From JABCPH02 sp963524305 (GTDB lineage Bacteria > Fusobacteriota > Fusobacteriia > Fusobacteriales > Leptotrichiaceae), in contig CAURGH010000019.1 of NCBI GenBank assembly GCA_963524305.1, positions 1-34,572 on the forward strand: a stretch of 34,572 nt of DNA, written 5' to 3'. The notes below the pieces were generated by a model. The model saw only the letters and a list, made by a program, of their open reading frames with translations, was not told the origin of the DNA and searched no databases. This document shows positions 1-8,239 of the stretch, piece after piece; the first letter of the stretch is position 1, and the number at the start of each line of letters is the position of its first letter. Position numbers and translations under genes: made by a program.

Positions 1-54
1 CCATCCTGTACCATATATTATATTTTGAGTTTACACAAAATTCTGTACACTCTC
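1..54 (-). mobile_element. Terminal end of an IS256-family-like insertion sequence (body off the left edge)
   Basis: Read leftward from base 54 the sequence begins GAGAGTGTACAGAATTTTGT and continues GTAAAC, which has the shape of IS256-family terminal repeats (GA...GT...AATT-GTGTAAA). The same terminal pattern, followed by the same internal stretch ATAATATATGGTA, starts at about 34517 and runs off the right edge. Sharing of both terminal and subterminal bases is what suggests two copies of related elements. The transposase is not in the window, so the family call rests on the terminal repeat alone. Confidence 0.6.
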
Positions 55-113
55 ATTTATAAGGAAATTAAATTCATATTTTTTAAACTATTTACTGACA
101 TATTTGATAATTT

Positions 114-140
114 GAGGGTATCCAGAATTTTGTGTAAATT
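114..140 (+). repeat. Solo IS256-like terminal repeat (relic)
   Basis: GAGGGTATCCAGAATTTTGT followed by GTAAATT matches about 23 of 27 positions of the end at 28-54, in the opposite orientation, 60 bases away. No transposase follows; the fabV terminator begins about 65 bases further on. It is probably the remnant of a deleted element or of a small non-autonomous derivative. The translated stretch across 25-219 is not a credible gene. Confidence 0.5.
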
Positions 141-204
141 AATAGATAAAACTAGTAAATTCAGTACTTTTTTATTCCATTTACATATAAAAAGTTATAC
201 ACAA

Positions 205-240
205 AAAAGACCATCTTAGTTTTTAAGACAGCCTCTTTTT
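205..240. terminator. Bidirectional intrinsic terminator downstream of fabV
   Basis: On the minus strand a stem of about 14 pairs (AAGAGGCTGTCTTA with TAAGATGGTCTTTT, several G-T wobbles) closes an AAAAC loop and ends in a T run. The plus strand also ends in T5 at 236-240. It lies about 60 bases beyond the fabV stop, where a terminator is expected. Confidence 0.7.
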
Positions 241-301
241 ATAAAACTATTTCTAAAAATTTAAAAAATTACTTTTGATTATAAAAAGCAATTAAAAACA
301 A

Positions 302-1495
302 CTAAGGTTTTAATTTAGCTAATTCTTCGATATCAATATCTGCATCATAATCTACATTATCAAAATCAAATCCATTTAATTGCATAAATTCTTCTCTAGC
401 ACCTTTGTAATCGCTGATTTCTTTGAAGTTTTCAGGAGTAACTTGATCCCATAATGCTTCGACTTCAGCTTGAACATCTTCTCTCATTTCCCAGTTATCA
501 GGTCTTAATCTTCTTTGGTCATCAATTTCAGGTTTATCACCATAAACCATGTCTTTTAATAATCTATGCTTTTGTTGGATAGTTCCTTCGTGAATTCCTT
601 TTTCTTTCATTACTCTGTAAAGTAATGCAGCATATAATGGGAATATAGGGATAACGGCACTTGCTTTAGTCATTAAGGCTTTACTTAATGAAACGTATGC
701 TTCACCATTAACTTTTTCTTTTAAGAAATCATTTAAAACATCAGAAGTATGTTCTAAATCTCTTTTTGCTGCTCCAATTGTACCATCTTTGTAAATTCCG
801 TAAGTTACTTTTGGTCCTAAGTATGAGTACGCAACTGTTTTGAATCCTTCAGATAAAACATTAGCATCAGCAAGAGCTTCAATCCATAATTTCCAGTCTT
901 CTCCACCCATTACTTTTACAGTACTTTTTACTTCTTCAGGAGTAGCGACACCCATAGTAGTGTCTTCCATAGTTTCCTTTTCAAAGTTAATAGTTGGTCC
1001 AGTAATTTCTTCTTTTGTTGATTTTAAAGCAGATCTATAAGTAATTCCATCAGTAGGATCAGTTCTTACAGCACTTGCCAAACTATATATAACTAAGTCA
1101 ATTTTACCACCAAATTCTTCTTTGATGTATTTAATTACTTCTTCTTTCATTTCGTTAGAAAAGGCATCCCCGATAAAATTTTTAGCCTTAATTCCTTCTT
1201 TTTTTGCAGCTTCAGTAAAAGCAATTGTATTCCACCAACCAGCAGAACCAGTTCTTTTTCCTTCTACACCTTTTTCAAATGCAACTCCGATAGTTTCAGT
1301 TCCTGCACCAAAAGCTAATGAAATTCTTGTTGAAAGTCCGTATCCTGAAGACGATCCTATAATTAAAGCTTTTTTAGGTCCAGTATATTTATCTTGTGAT
1401 TTTACATAATCAATTTGTCTTTTTACAAATTCTTTTGCTCCTATTGGGTGATTAGTTAAAGCTAACCCACCTTTTAATCTAGGTTTGATTACCAT
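302..1495 (-). CDS. fabV: Trans-2-enoyl-ACP/CoA reductase (NADH), FabV/TER family
   Basis: Catalyses the last, NADH-dependent step of each fatty-acid elongation cycle, reducing trans-2-enoyl-ACP (or CoA). The 397-residue length is typical of FabV. Visible are the glycine-rich nucleotide loop GSSSGYGLSTRISLAFG (residues about 48-64) and the family catalytic pair Y-x8-K at Tyr235 and Lys244 (IYKDGTIGAAK), at the positions reported for characterised FabV enzymes. The ATG has AGGAGG at 1501-1506. FabV is a triclosan-tolerant replacement for FabI; whether a FabI or FabK also exists cannot be seen here. Transcribed alone from the promoter at 1529-1557. The TER reading (crotonyl-CoA reduction) is an alternative within the same family. 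Confidence 0.95.
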   Translation of the reverse strand: MVIKPRLKGGLALTNHPIGAKEFVKRQIDYVKSQDKYTGPKKALIIGSSSGYGLSTRISLAFGAGTETIGVAFEKGVEGKRTGSAGWWNTIAFTEAAKKEGIKAKNFIGDAFSNEMKEEVIKYIKEEFGGKIDLVIYSLASAVRTDPTDGITYRSALKSTKEEITGPTINFEKETMEDTTMGVATPEEVKSTVKVMGGEDWKLWIEALADANVLSEGFKTVAYSYLGPKVTYGIYKDGTIGAAKRDLEHTSDVLNDFLKEKVNGEAYVSLSKALMTKASAVIPIFPLYAALLYRVMKEKGIHEGTIQQKHRLLKDMVYGDKPEIDDQRRLRPDNWEMREDVQAEVEALWDQVTPENFKEISDYKGAREEFMQLNGFDFDNVDYDADIDIEELAKLKP

Positions 1496-1528
1496 TTTTT
1501 CCTCCTAATTATTTCTATTATTACTACA

Positions 1529-1557
1529 AGTATACAATAAATATATATTTTTTACAA
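1529..1557 (-). promoter_or_regulatory. fabV promoter
   Basis: On the minus strand TTGTAA (1552-1557) and TATACT (1529-1534) are separated by 17 bases, predicting a start near 1522 and a leader of about 27 bases. Confidence 0.55.
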
Positions 1558-1608
1558 GATAAATAATCTAATTATAAAAAAAAATTATACTTGAAACTCA
1601 AAATATTT

Positions 1609-1645
1609 GAAAATTAAAATAAAAGGAGAATTATTTTAATTCTCC
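1609..1645 (-). terminator. Intrinsic terminator overlapping the end of the hypothetical gene at 1631
   Basis: A perfect 9-bp stem (GGAGAATTA / TAATTCTCC) with a 3-base loop spans the stop codon of the upstream gene and is followed on the minus strand by TTTTATTTTAATTTT. It separates that gene from fabV. Confidence 0.75.
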
Positions 1646-2203
1646 GTAAACAATAGGAATAAAGTGCGTAAACTCTGTGTGTCCATCTTTTGAAATTAAA
1701 AGTTTTCCATTTGGATGAAAGATGTTATCTAAATCCATGAATATAAATCCTCCACAATTTTCGATACATTTGTAAATATCTTTTATTCGATTTTGAACTT
1801 CTTCCGATTCCTTTTTTGATTTAGGATAAGAAAAATTTACGCTAATAATACAGTTAAACATTGAAATTTGCTTTAAAATATTGCTTTTTAGTTCTTCGTT
1901 ATCGAGATGAACTTTAGAAAAATAGTTATACATTCCAACACTTTGGTCTTGTGCTTCCTCAGAATTATCCAAAGTTCCTTTAATTGTAGAACCATCGCTA
2001 AATTTTATAATAAATTTTGTCGTTTTTTCAGAAAATGGAGTTCCGTCTGAATCATAACAACCTTCACTTTGATTGTGAAAACATTCGTCAAATTGTTTCA
2101 TAATATTATTTTCATTACTTTTTACAACATAAAAAAATAATTCAAATTCTTCTTTTTCGTCTACTTTTTTTTCTTTTTTCTTAAAAAAATTAAGCACTGT
2201 CAT
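1631..2203 (-). CDS. Hypothetical cytoplasmic protein
   Basis: 190 residues, not recognised. There is no signal peptide or membrane segment. The N-terminus (about residues 5-20) is lysine- and glutamate-rich, followed by a mixed alpha/beta pattern. Residues about 150-165 carry a hydrophobic GGFIFMDLDNIFHPNGKLL stretch, then a C-terminal HTEFTHFIPI segment. AAAGGAT at 2211-2217 precedes the ATG. It stands alone between its own promoter (near 2286-2314) and terminator (1609-1645). The general look, small, acidic and soluble, resembles orphan immunity-like proteins, but no toxin neighbour is visible, so no function is proposed. Confidence 0.75.
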   Translation of the reverse strand: MTVLNFFKKKEKKVDEKEEFELFFYVVKSNENNIMKQFDECFHNQSEGCYDSDGTPFSEKTTKFIIKFSDGSTIKGTLDNSEEAQDQSVGMYNYFSKVHLDNEELKSNILKQISMFNCIISVNFSYPKSKKESEEVQNRIKDIYKCIENCGGFIFMDLDNIFHPNGKLLISKDGHTEFTHFIPIVYGELK

Positions 2204-2285
2204 GATTTTTATCCTTTCTAAATGAAGTATTAGTAGATATTTATTAATTGTTATAAAAATAAATTTTAATTTAGTTTATAATAGA

Positions 2286-2314
2286 ATTATAACACAAAAA
2301 TATATTATCATAAA
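2286..2314 (-). promoter_or_regulatory. Probable promoter of the hypothetical gene at 1631-2203
   Basis: Minus-strand TATAAT (2286-2291) lies 17 bases downstream of a weak TTTATG (2309-2314). The leader would be about 75 bases. Confidence 0.4.
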
Positions 2315-2403
2315 TAATGAAAATAATAAAGGATTTTGTGAAAATTATCAAAAATTTTATGTATTTATTTTGATAAATAATAGATTTTATCGTTGCAAAA
2401 TGT

Positions 2404-2409
2404 TATAAT
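2404..2409 (+). promoter_or_regulatory. Probable tmk promoter (extended -10)
   Basis: TGT-TATAAT with no good -35. The predicted start near 2416 lies downstream of the first in-frame ATG at 2393, so it also argues for the internal tmk start at 2480. Confidence 0.45.
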
Positions 2410-2479
2410 AATAAAGCATTTTTTAGTTTTAAAAAACGGAAATGATAAAAATAAAAAATATGAAATTAGGAATGAAAAA

Positions 2480-3172
2480 ATGGTAAATTTGAGAACAGGA
2501 AAATTAATAATAATAGAAGGAACTGATGGAAGTGGGAAACAAACGCAATCGGAACTTTTAGCAAAAAGACTTTCAGAAAAAATGGGAAACAATAATGTAA
2601 AAAAAATTTCTTTTCCAAATTATGAAAGTAAGGCGTCTGAACCAGTAAAGATGTATCTTTCAGGTGAGTTTGGTGAAACTGCTGATAGTGTGAATGCTTA
2701 CGCAGCCTCTGTGCTTTATTCTGTGGATAGATTTGCTTCCTTTAAAACAGAATGGGAAGATTTTTACAAAAATGGTGGAATTGTGGTGAGTGATCGGTAT
2801 ACGATTTCAAATATGATTCATCAAGTTCCGAAGATTGATGATATAACAGAAAAGGAAAAATATTTAGACTGGCTAATTGACTTGGAATGGAATAAAATTG
2901 CAATTCCAAAGCCTGATGTTGTATTTTTTTTGGATATACCTTTTGAATATAGCCAGAAATTAATGGAAGAGAGAAGAAATAAGATTACTGGTGATGAAGA
3001 AAAAGATATTCACGAGAAAGATAAAAAATATTTGAAAAAATCTTATGAAACAGCTAAAGAACTGGCTGAAAAATATAATTGGAAAGTGATTTCTTGCGTT
3101 GAAAATGATAAATTGAGAACGATTGAAGAAATAAACGATGAAATGCTGGAAATTGTTTTGGAAAATTTGTAA
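2480..3172 (+). CDS. tmk: Thymidylate (dTMP) kinase
   Basis: Phosphorylates dTMP to dTDP with ATP, an essential step of dTTP synthesis. From the chosen start the protein has 230 residues, with the P-loop GTDGSGKQT at residues 14-22, the DRY nucleotide-site motif at 105-107 and a basic lid segment EERRNK around residue 158. The open frame extends up to 2393, but those extra 29 residues are lysine- and asparagine-rich, precede the predicted transcription start and are unlike the family. The ATG at 2480 has TTAGGA at 2465-2470. First gene of a run with hisS, the DUF554 gene and aspS. Confidence 0.9.
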   Translation: MVNLRTGKLIIIEGTDGSGKQTQSELLAKRLSEKMGNNNVKKISFPNYESKASEPVKMYLSGEFGETADSVNAYAASVLYSVDRFASFKTEWEDFYKNGGIVVSDRYTISNMIHQVPKIDDITEKEKYLDWLIDLEWNKIAIPKPDVVFFLDIPFEYSQKLMEERRNKITGDEEKDIHEKDKKYLKKSYETAKELAEKYNWKVISCVENDKLRTIEEINDEMLEIVLENL

Positions 3173-3231
3173 GTTGGAAAATTAAAGTAGGAATTATATA
3201 AAATAAATATTGTAGAAAGGAAGGAATTGAG

Positions 3232-4467
3232 ATGATAAGCGTGTTAAAAGGAATGAAAGATAGATATTCTGATGATGTGAAAAAATACGATGCGATTGTA
3301 GATGCTTCAAAAAAAGTTTTTGGAAAATATGGATTTGAGCGAATAATTACACCGATTTTGGAAGAAACGGAGCTTTTTAGAAGAGGTGTTGGAGATGAAA
3401 CTGATGTTGTTTCAAAAGAAATGTATGATTTTAAGGATAAGGGAGAAAGAGATGTTACAATGCGTCCAGAAGGAACTGCGGGAGTTGTGAGAGCGTATCT
3501 TGAAGCTGGATTTCATAAGTCTTCTCCGATTGTGAAATGGTTTTACAACGGTCCGATGTACAGATATGAAGCACCACAAAAAGGGAGAATGAGAGAATTT
3601 CATCAAACAGGAGTGGAAATGTTTGGTGTGAGAAGTGCTTATTTAGATGCGGAAATTATTAAAATGGGTTGCGATTTTCTTGAAGAACTTGGAATTACTG
3701 GTTTAGTTGTGGAGATTAATAGCTTAGGAAATGTTGAGTCGAGAAAAAAATATATTGAAGATTTGAAAAAATTTATGTTTGAAAGACTTGATAAATTGAG
3801 TGAAGATTCGCAAAAAAGATATGAGAAAAATCCTTTGAGAGCTTTGGATTCTAAGGATAAAGGTGATCAGGAAGAGTTTAAAAATGCACCAAAACTTTAT
3901 GATTATTTGGATGAAGAAAGTAAAAAATATTTTGAAGATACTAAAAAATATTTGGAATTGTTGGGCGTGAATTATGTCGTGAATGATAAATTGGTTAGAG
4001 GACTTGATTATTATTCGGACACGGTTTTTGAAATTAAATCGAATAAATTGGGGTCACAGGCGACGGTTCTAGCGGGTGGACGATATGACAGATTGCTTGA
4101 AATATTAGGAAATGCGAAAGTTCCCGGAATTGGATTTGCCGCTGGAATGGAAAGAATTGCGATGTTAATGGATGATTCTATAATTTCTGAAAATGAAGAA
4201 AAAATTTATGTGATTTATTTTGATGATACAAAAGAATATTTTGTGAAAACAGTAAATGAACTTAGAAAAAATGGCATTAAAGTAAACTTTGACTATAATG
4301 CAAAAAGTTTTGGAGCACAAATGAAAAAGGCAAACCGTGAAAATGCTGAATATGTGTTGATTTTAGGGGAAGAAGAACGAGATGAAAATGTGATCATGGT
4401 TAAGAAGTTTAGCACTGGGGAACAGAAAAAATACAGTTTTGAGGAAGTTTTGGAGATTTTGAAATAA
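3232..4467 (+). CDS. hisS: Histidyl-tRNA synthetase
   Basis: Class II synthetase that charges tRNA-His. The 411 residues are typical. Motif 1 (FERIITPILEETELF), motif 2 (MRPEGTAGVVRAYLE and YRYEAPQKGRMREFHQ), the histidine-specific RGLDYYSDTVFEI segment and motif 3 (PGIGFAAGMERI) occur in order, followed by a C-terminal anticodon-binding domain. A strong GAAAGGAAGGA at 3215-3225 precedes the ATG. It lies 59 bases after tmk and is presumably cotranscribed. No T-box leader is visible. Confidence 0.97.
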   Translation: MISVLKGMKDRYSDDVKKYDAIVDASKKVFGKYGFERIITPILEETELFRRGVGDETDVVSKEMYDFKDKGERDVTMRPEGTAGVVRAYLEAGFHKSSPIVKWFYNGPMYRYEAPQKGRMREFHQTGVEMFGVRSAYLDAEIIKMGCDFLEELGITGLVVEINSLGNVESRKKYIEDLKKFMFERLDKLSEDSQKRYEKNPLRALDSKDKGDQEEFKNAPKLYDYLDEESKKYFEDTKKYLELLGVNYVVNDKLVRGLDYYSDTVFEIKSNKLGSQATVLAGGRYDRLLEILGNAKVPGIGFAAGMERIAMLMDDSIISENEEKIYVIYFDDTKEYFVKTVNELRKNGIKVNFDYNAKSFGAQMKKANRENAEYVLILGEEERDENVIMVKKFSTGEQKKYSFEEVLEILK

Positions 4468-4518
4468 TTTTAAAATAGGAATTTTGAGATTTTAAAAATT
4501 TTTGAATGAGGTGATTTT

Positions 4519-5229
4519 TTGGGAAATTTGGTAAATTGCACTGCAATTATTCTTGGAAGCTTAATTGGATTTTTTATCGGTCACAAGTTTAAAGAAGATA
4601 TGAAAAATATAATTATGGAATGTGCTGGGCTGTTTATAGTAATTGTCGGTGTGAAAAGTACGATAAATTCAAAGCGTGATATCATTGTTTTGATTTATTT
4701 GATAATTGGTTCGATAATTGGTCAAATTATTGATATTGATTTGAAATTAAAAAATTTTGGACTATTTTTAGAGAAAAAATTTAGTTCAGGTAAAAAAAAT
4801 TCAGAAAAGAATTTTAAAAATGGTGAAAATGAAAAAGGTTTTGCAAAAGGATTTTCAACTGCTACAATTTTATTTTGCACAGGAGCAATGTCAATTGTTG
4901 GATCGATAAATAGTGGACTCACTGGAGATAATACAACTTTGAATATAAAAGCGATTTTAGATGGAATAATTTCGATTGTAATAACATCGCTTTACGGAAT
5001 TGGCGTGGCATTTTCGGCAATTTCAGTATTTATTTATCAAGGATTTTTCTATCTTTTTGCCAATTATCTAAAACCATATTTGACTGAAAATACGATTTCA
5101 GACATAAATTTTCTTGGCGGAATAATGGTCATGGCGATTGGAATAAATCTTCTGTTTAAAAAAGAAATCAAAATTGCAAATATGTTACCGGCTTTGTTTA
5201 TTCCGATTGTTGTAGAGATTTTTGTATGA
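4519..5229 (+). CDS. DUF554 family integral membrane protein
   Basis: 236 residues and highly hydrophobic, with about six or seven membrane segments broken by a charged loop near residues 75-115. The opening GNLVNCTAIILGSLIGFFIG matches the conserved start of DUF554 proteins, whose role is unknown (proposed transporters). The start is a TTG with GAGGTGA at 4508-4514, since no ATG lies upstream in frame. It sits between hisS and aspS with about 50 bases on each side and is probably read in the same transcript. The location has no evident link to tRNA charging. Confidence 0.85.
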   Translation: MGNLVNCTAIILGSLIGFFIGHKFKEDMKNIIMECAGLFIVIVGVKSTINSKRDIIVLIYLIIGSIIGQIIDIDLKLKNFGLFLEKKFSSGKKNSEKNFKNGENEKGFAKGFSTATILFCTGAMSIVGSINSGLTGDNTTLNIKAILDGIISIVITSLYGIGVAFSAISVFIYQGFFYLFANYLKPYLTENTISDINFLGGIMVMAIGINLLFKKEIKIANMLPALFIPIVVEIFV

Positions 5230-5286
5230 AAAATATTTATAAAAAATTGTAAAATATAAAATCATTAAATAAAGAAAGGAAAGAAA

Positions 5287-7068
5287 ATGTATAGAGATTA
5301 TAAATTAAATGAATTAAGAATGGAAAATATTGGCGAAGAAGTGACTTTGTCAGGATGGATTTCTAAAGTTAGAGATTTGGGGCACTTTGTGTTTATTGAT
5401 TTGAGGGATAGATACGGGGTTACTCAAGTTTTGTTGAATGAGGAAGTTTCTGGGAGTGAACTTTTTGAGGAAGCTAAAAAGTATAAGAATGAATGGGTTT
5501 TGAAGGTTACAGGAGTTGTGGCTGAAAGAAGTAGTAAGAATAAAAATATTCCAACTGGGGATATTGAAATTGAAGCTAAAAAAATTGAGGTTTTAAGTCG
5601 TGCGAAACAGTTACCGTTTGAAATTAGTGAAACTGGGAATCTTAGTGAAAATATGAGATTGACTTATAGATATTTGGATATTAGAAGACCTAAAATGTTG
5701 AATAATATTATTAAAAGAAACGATATGCTGTTTTCAATTAGAAAATTTATGAATGAAAATGGATTTTTGGATGTTGATACTCCGATTTTGGCAAAAGCGA
5801 CACCTGAAGGAGCGAGAGATTTTATCGTGCCAAGTAGAACTAACAAAGGTGATTTTTATGCATTGCCACAATCACCACAATTGTTTAAGCAAATACTTAT
5901 GGTTTCTGGAATTGACAAATATTATCAGTTAGCAAAATGTTTTAGAGATGAAGATTTGAGAGCGGACAGACAGCCTGAATTTACTCAATTAGATGTGGAA
6001 ATGTCGTTTGTTGAGCAAGAAGATGTGATTTCAATGGCTGAAGAATTGACAAAGACAGTATTTAAAGATGTTACAGGAATTGAAATTACTGAAAAATTTC
6101 CAAGAATGAGCTATGATGATGCGATGAATTTTTATGGTTCAGATAAGCCAGATTTGAGATTTGATATGAAATTGATTGATTTGTCAGAAGAAACTGCTGA
6201 TTGTGGATTTGGTGTTTTTGAAAATGCGTTGAAAGATGGTGGAAATGTGAAAGCGATTGTTGCACCAAATGCGGAAAAATTCTCGAGAAAATATATAAAA
6301 GATTTGGAAGATTATGTGAAAACATACTTTAAAGCAAAAGGTTTGGCGTATATTAAAATGAATGAAAATGGAGAAATAAATTCTCCAATTGCGAAATTCT
6401 TCTCGGAAGAAAAATTGACACAAATTATTGAAAAATTGGGAATCAAAAATAATGAAGTTGCGTTAATTTTGGCTGATAAATATAAAGTTGTGCATGATGG
6501 ATTGGGAGCATTGAGATTGAAACTGGGAGAAGAGTTGGAATTAATTGACAAAAATGCGTTTAAATTCTTATGGGTAGTTGATTTTCCTATGTTTGAATGG
6601 AGTGAAGAAGAAAATAGATATAAAGCACAACACCATCCGTTTACTTCGATTAAAGAAGAAGATAGAAAATATCTTGATACGAATGAGCTTGCAAAAATCA
6701 AGACAGATTCTTACGATATTGTCTTAAATGGTTATGAAATCGGTGGAGGAAGTATCAGAATTCACGATGAAGATTTACAGGCAAAAGTTTTTGAAAAATT
6801 AGGATTTAATCAAGAAGAATTAGAAGACAAATTTGGATTCTTCTTGGAAGTGTTGAAATATGGGGTTCCACCACATGGAGGACTTGCTTACGGAATTGAC
6901 AGATGGCTTATGGCAATGTTGAAGGAAGATTCAATAAAAGAAGTAATTCCATTCCCTAAAACTAATAAAGGGCAAGACTTGATGACTGGAGCACCTACGG
7001 GAATTGAAGAACAAGTTCTTGAAGATGATTTGAGATTGAAATTGCTGGAAGTTGAAAAAGAAGATTAG
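5287..7068 (+). CDS. aspS: Aspartyl-tRNA synthetase (bacterial type)
   Basis: Class II synthetase for Asp. The 593 residues match the long bacterial form: an N-terminal OB-fold anticodon domain (about 1-110, GWISKVRDLGHFVFIDLRD), the catalytic core with QSPQLFKQILM and FRDEDLRADRQPEFTQLD (motif 2 region), the inserted GAD domain (about 290-410) and motif 3 GGLAYGIDRWLMAML near the C-terminus. AAAGGAAAG precedes the ATG. Whether it is discriminating or also charges tRNA-Asn cannot be decided here; that would depend on whether asnS or gatCAB exists elsewhere. Confidence 0.97.
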   Translation: MYRDYKLNELRMENIGEEVTLSGWISKVRDLGHFVFIDLRDRYGVTQVLLNEEVSGSELFEEAKKYKNEWVLKVTGVVAERSSKNKNIPTGDIEIEAKKIEVLSRAKQLPFEISETGNLSENMRLTYRYLDIRRPKMLNNIIKRNDMLFSIRKFMNENGFLDVDTPILAKATPEGARDFIVPSRTNKGDFYALPQSPQLFKQILMVSGIDKYYQLAKCFRDEDLRADRQPEFTQLDVEMSFVEQEDVISMAEELTKTVFKDVTGIEITEKFPRMSYDDAMNFYGSDKPDLRFDMKLIDLSEETADCGFGVFENALKDGGNVKAIVAPNAEKFSRKYIKDLEDYVKTYFKAKGLAYIKMNENGEINSPIAKFFSEEKLTQIIEKLGIKNNEVALILADKYKVVHDGLGALRLKLGEELELIDKNAFKFLWVVDFPMFEWSEEENRYKAQHHPFTSIKEEDRKYLDTNELAKIKTDSYDIVLNGYEIGGGSIRIHDEDLQAKVFEKLGFNQEELEDKFGFFLEVLKYGVPPHGGLAYGIDRWLMAMLKEDSIKEVIPFPKTNKGQDLMTGAPTGIEEQVLEDDLRLKLLEVEKED

Positions 7069-7083
7069 TAATTAAAAAATTAG

Positions 7084-7103
7084 CAAGGGGTATTGACCCC
7101 TTG
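7084..7103. repeat. Short perfect inverted repeat after aspS
   Basis: CAAGGGG, a 6-base loop, then CCCCTTG, 16 bases after the aspS stop. The plus side is followed by TCAAAAAATG rather than T residues, so it is a poor terminator in the aspS direction. It may stabilise the 3' end or cause pausing before the zinc-ribbon gene. Confidence 0.5.
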
Positions 7104-7139
7104 TCAAAAAATGTAAAAAATAAAGGAGAAGTATCCAAA

Positions 7140-7355
7140 ATGATTTTAGTATTTGGAACAAAAAGAAAATTTAAAAATTTAGGATCATTGGAAAACTGCC
7201 ATTGCTCAAGATGTAATAACACATCTGACTGGAATTTTATGGAATATCGTGACTGGTTTACTTTGTTTTGGATACCAGTTTTTCCAATAAGTGGTAGAAA
7301 AGAATATTTAGAATGTCCGATTTGTCGTCAGGTTTATGATGTGCCAAAAGATTAA
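7140..7355 (+). CDS. Small zinc-ribbon protein
   Basis: 71 residues with two cysteine knuckles (CHCSRC near residue 20 and CPIC near 60), separated by an aromatic stretch YRDWFTLFWIPVFPIS. This is the layout of the small zinc-ribbon family (zinc_ribbon_15-like). The open frame extends to 7101, but AAAGGAGAA at 7122-7130 places the start at the ATG at 7140. The function is unknown; the hydrophobic centre could contact a membrane or partner. Confidence 0.8.
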   Translation: MILVFGTKRKFKNLGSLENCHCSRCNNTSDWNFMEYRDWFTLFWIPVFPISGRKEYLECPICRQVYDVPKD

Positions 7356-7407
7356 TTTCTTCTAGGTTTTAATGGAAATAAATTTAAAAAGAAAGAAGTG
7401 AATTTTT

Positions 7408-8100
7408 ATGAAAAAAGTAATTTTAAGTTTGTCAATATTATTAAGTTTGTCAAGTTTTGCACAAGAAAAATATCAAGTGGAAGTAGAACCAGCTGTAAAA
7501 ATTAACCAAAGTATCCTTTCAGATTACAATTCTCAAATTGAAAAGGAAGTTGGAAGAATTTATTCAAAAGAGGAAATGTTTGGAATGATGAATAAAATGA
7601 TGAATGGAGTTTTTGCTGGAAGTCAAAAAGATGGGTCGAATCAGATGAAAGAAATGATGGGTTCTTTTTTGGGAGAGGATTATTTTTCTAAAATGGTGGA
7701 TACGATGTATAAATATTACAAGATTGATATAGAAAAAATAGATTATATTAATGGAGAAAAAGCATATGTAAAAGTTAAATTGGGATTTCCTGTAAATACA
7801 GATGAAATGAGCATGGATAAGATGATTGAAAGATCTGGAGAAATGGCTGAAAAAATGGACGAAGCCTTTAAGAAAAAAACAGGAAAAACAATGGAAGAAT
7901 ATCAAAAATCAATTTCACAAAATGATGAAAAAGCTATGAAAAAATATTTTAAAACAATAGGCGAAATTCAATTAGAAATGATGGATCAAGAATTAGAACG
8001 AATTACAAAAAATGGGAAATATGTAGGAAGAAAAGAAATTTTGGAAGCTAATAAAAAGAACGGAAAATGGGTTATTGAAAATCCAAGTTTTGGGTATTAG
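7408..8100 (+). CDS. Secreted or periplasmic hypothetical protein
   Basis: 230 residues with a clear signal peptide: MKKV, a hydrophobic core LSLSILLSLSS, and a likely cut after SFA before QEKY (no lipobox cysteine). The mature part is rich in methionine, lysine and glutamate, mostly helical, with MMNKMMNG-type patches around residues 58-75 and a helix containing MIERSGEMAEKMDEAFKKK near 135-150. The C-terminus ends WVIENPSFGY. The family is not recognised. AAAGAAGTGA precedes the ATG. No terminator is seen before the downstream ATPase cassette, so read-through is possible. Confidence 0.8.
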   Translation: MKKVILSLSILLSLSSFAQEKYQVEVEPAVKINQSILSDYNSQIEKEVGRIYSKEEMFGMMNKMMNGVFAGSQKDGSNQMKEMMGSFLGEDYFSKMVDTMYKYYKIDIEKIDYINGEKAYVKVKLGFPVNTDEMSMDKMIERSGEMAEKMDEAFKKKTGKTMEEYQKSISQNDEKAMKKYFKTIGEIQLEMMDQELERITKNGKYVGRKEILEANKKNGKWVIENPSFGY

Positions 8101-8239
8101 TAGGTTGAATTTAACTACAAGTTTGTTTATTGAATAGGTTTATGAAAAATTATGAAAGAAACTGGGATAAAATTGAAAAAAGTTGTGAAGTTGAAGAAGT
8201 AAATTAGTAGTAATGCGATAGTCTAAGGAAGGAGGAATC

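Noticed and set aside
193..218. Possible second terminal repeat making 114-218 a small non-autonomous element
   Set aside because: The match is weak and the same bases form the fabV terminator stem, which explains them better.
25..219. 64-codon open frame at the left edge
   Set aside because: It runs through two insertion-sequence ends and into the fabV terminator, has no ribosome site and its translation is low-complexity.
6086..6701. Several minus-strand open frames inside aspS (and similar ones in hisS, leuS and the Lon-type gene)
   Set aside because: They are antisense shadows of AT-rich coding sequence, without ribosome sites or recognisable products.
8142..8207. 21-codon frame (MKNYERNWDKIEKSCEVEEV...) before the ATPase cassette
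   Set aside because: No convincing ribosome site and no similarity seen; possibly a gene remnant but not supportable.
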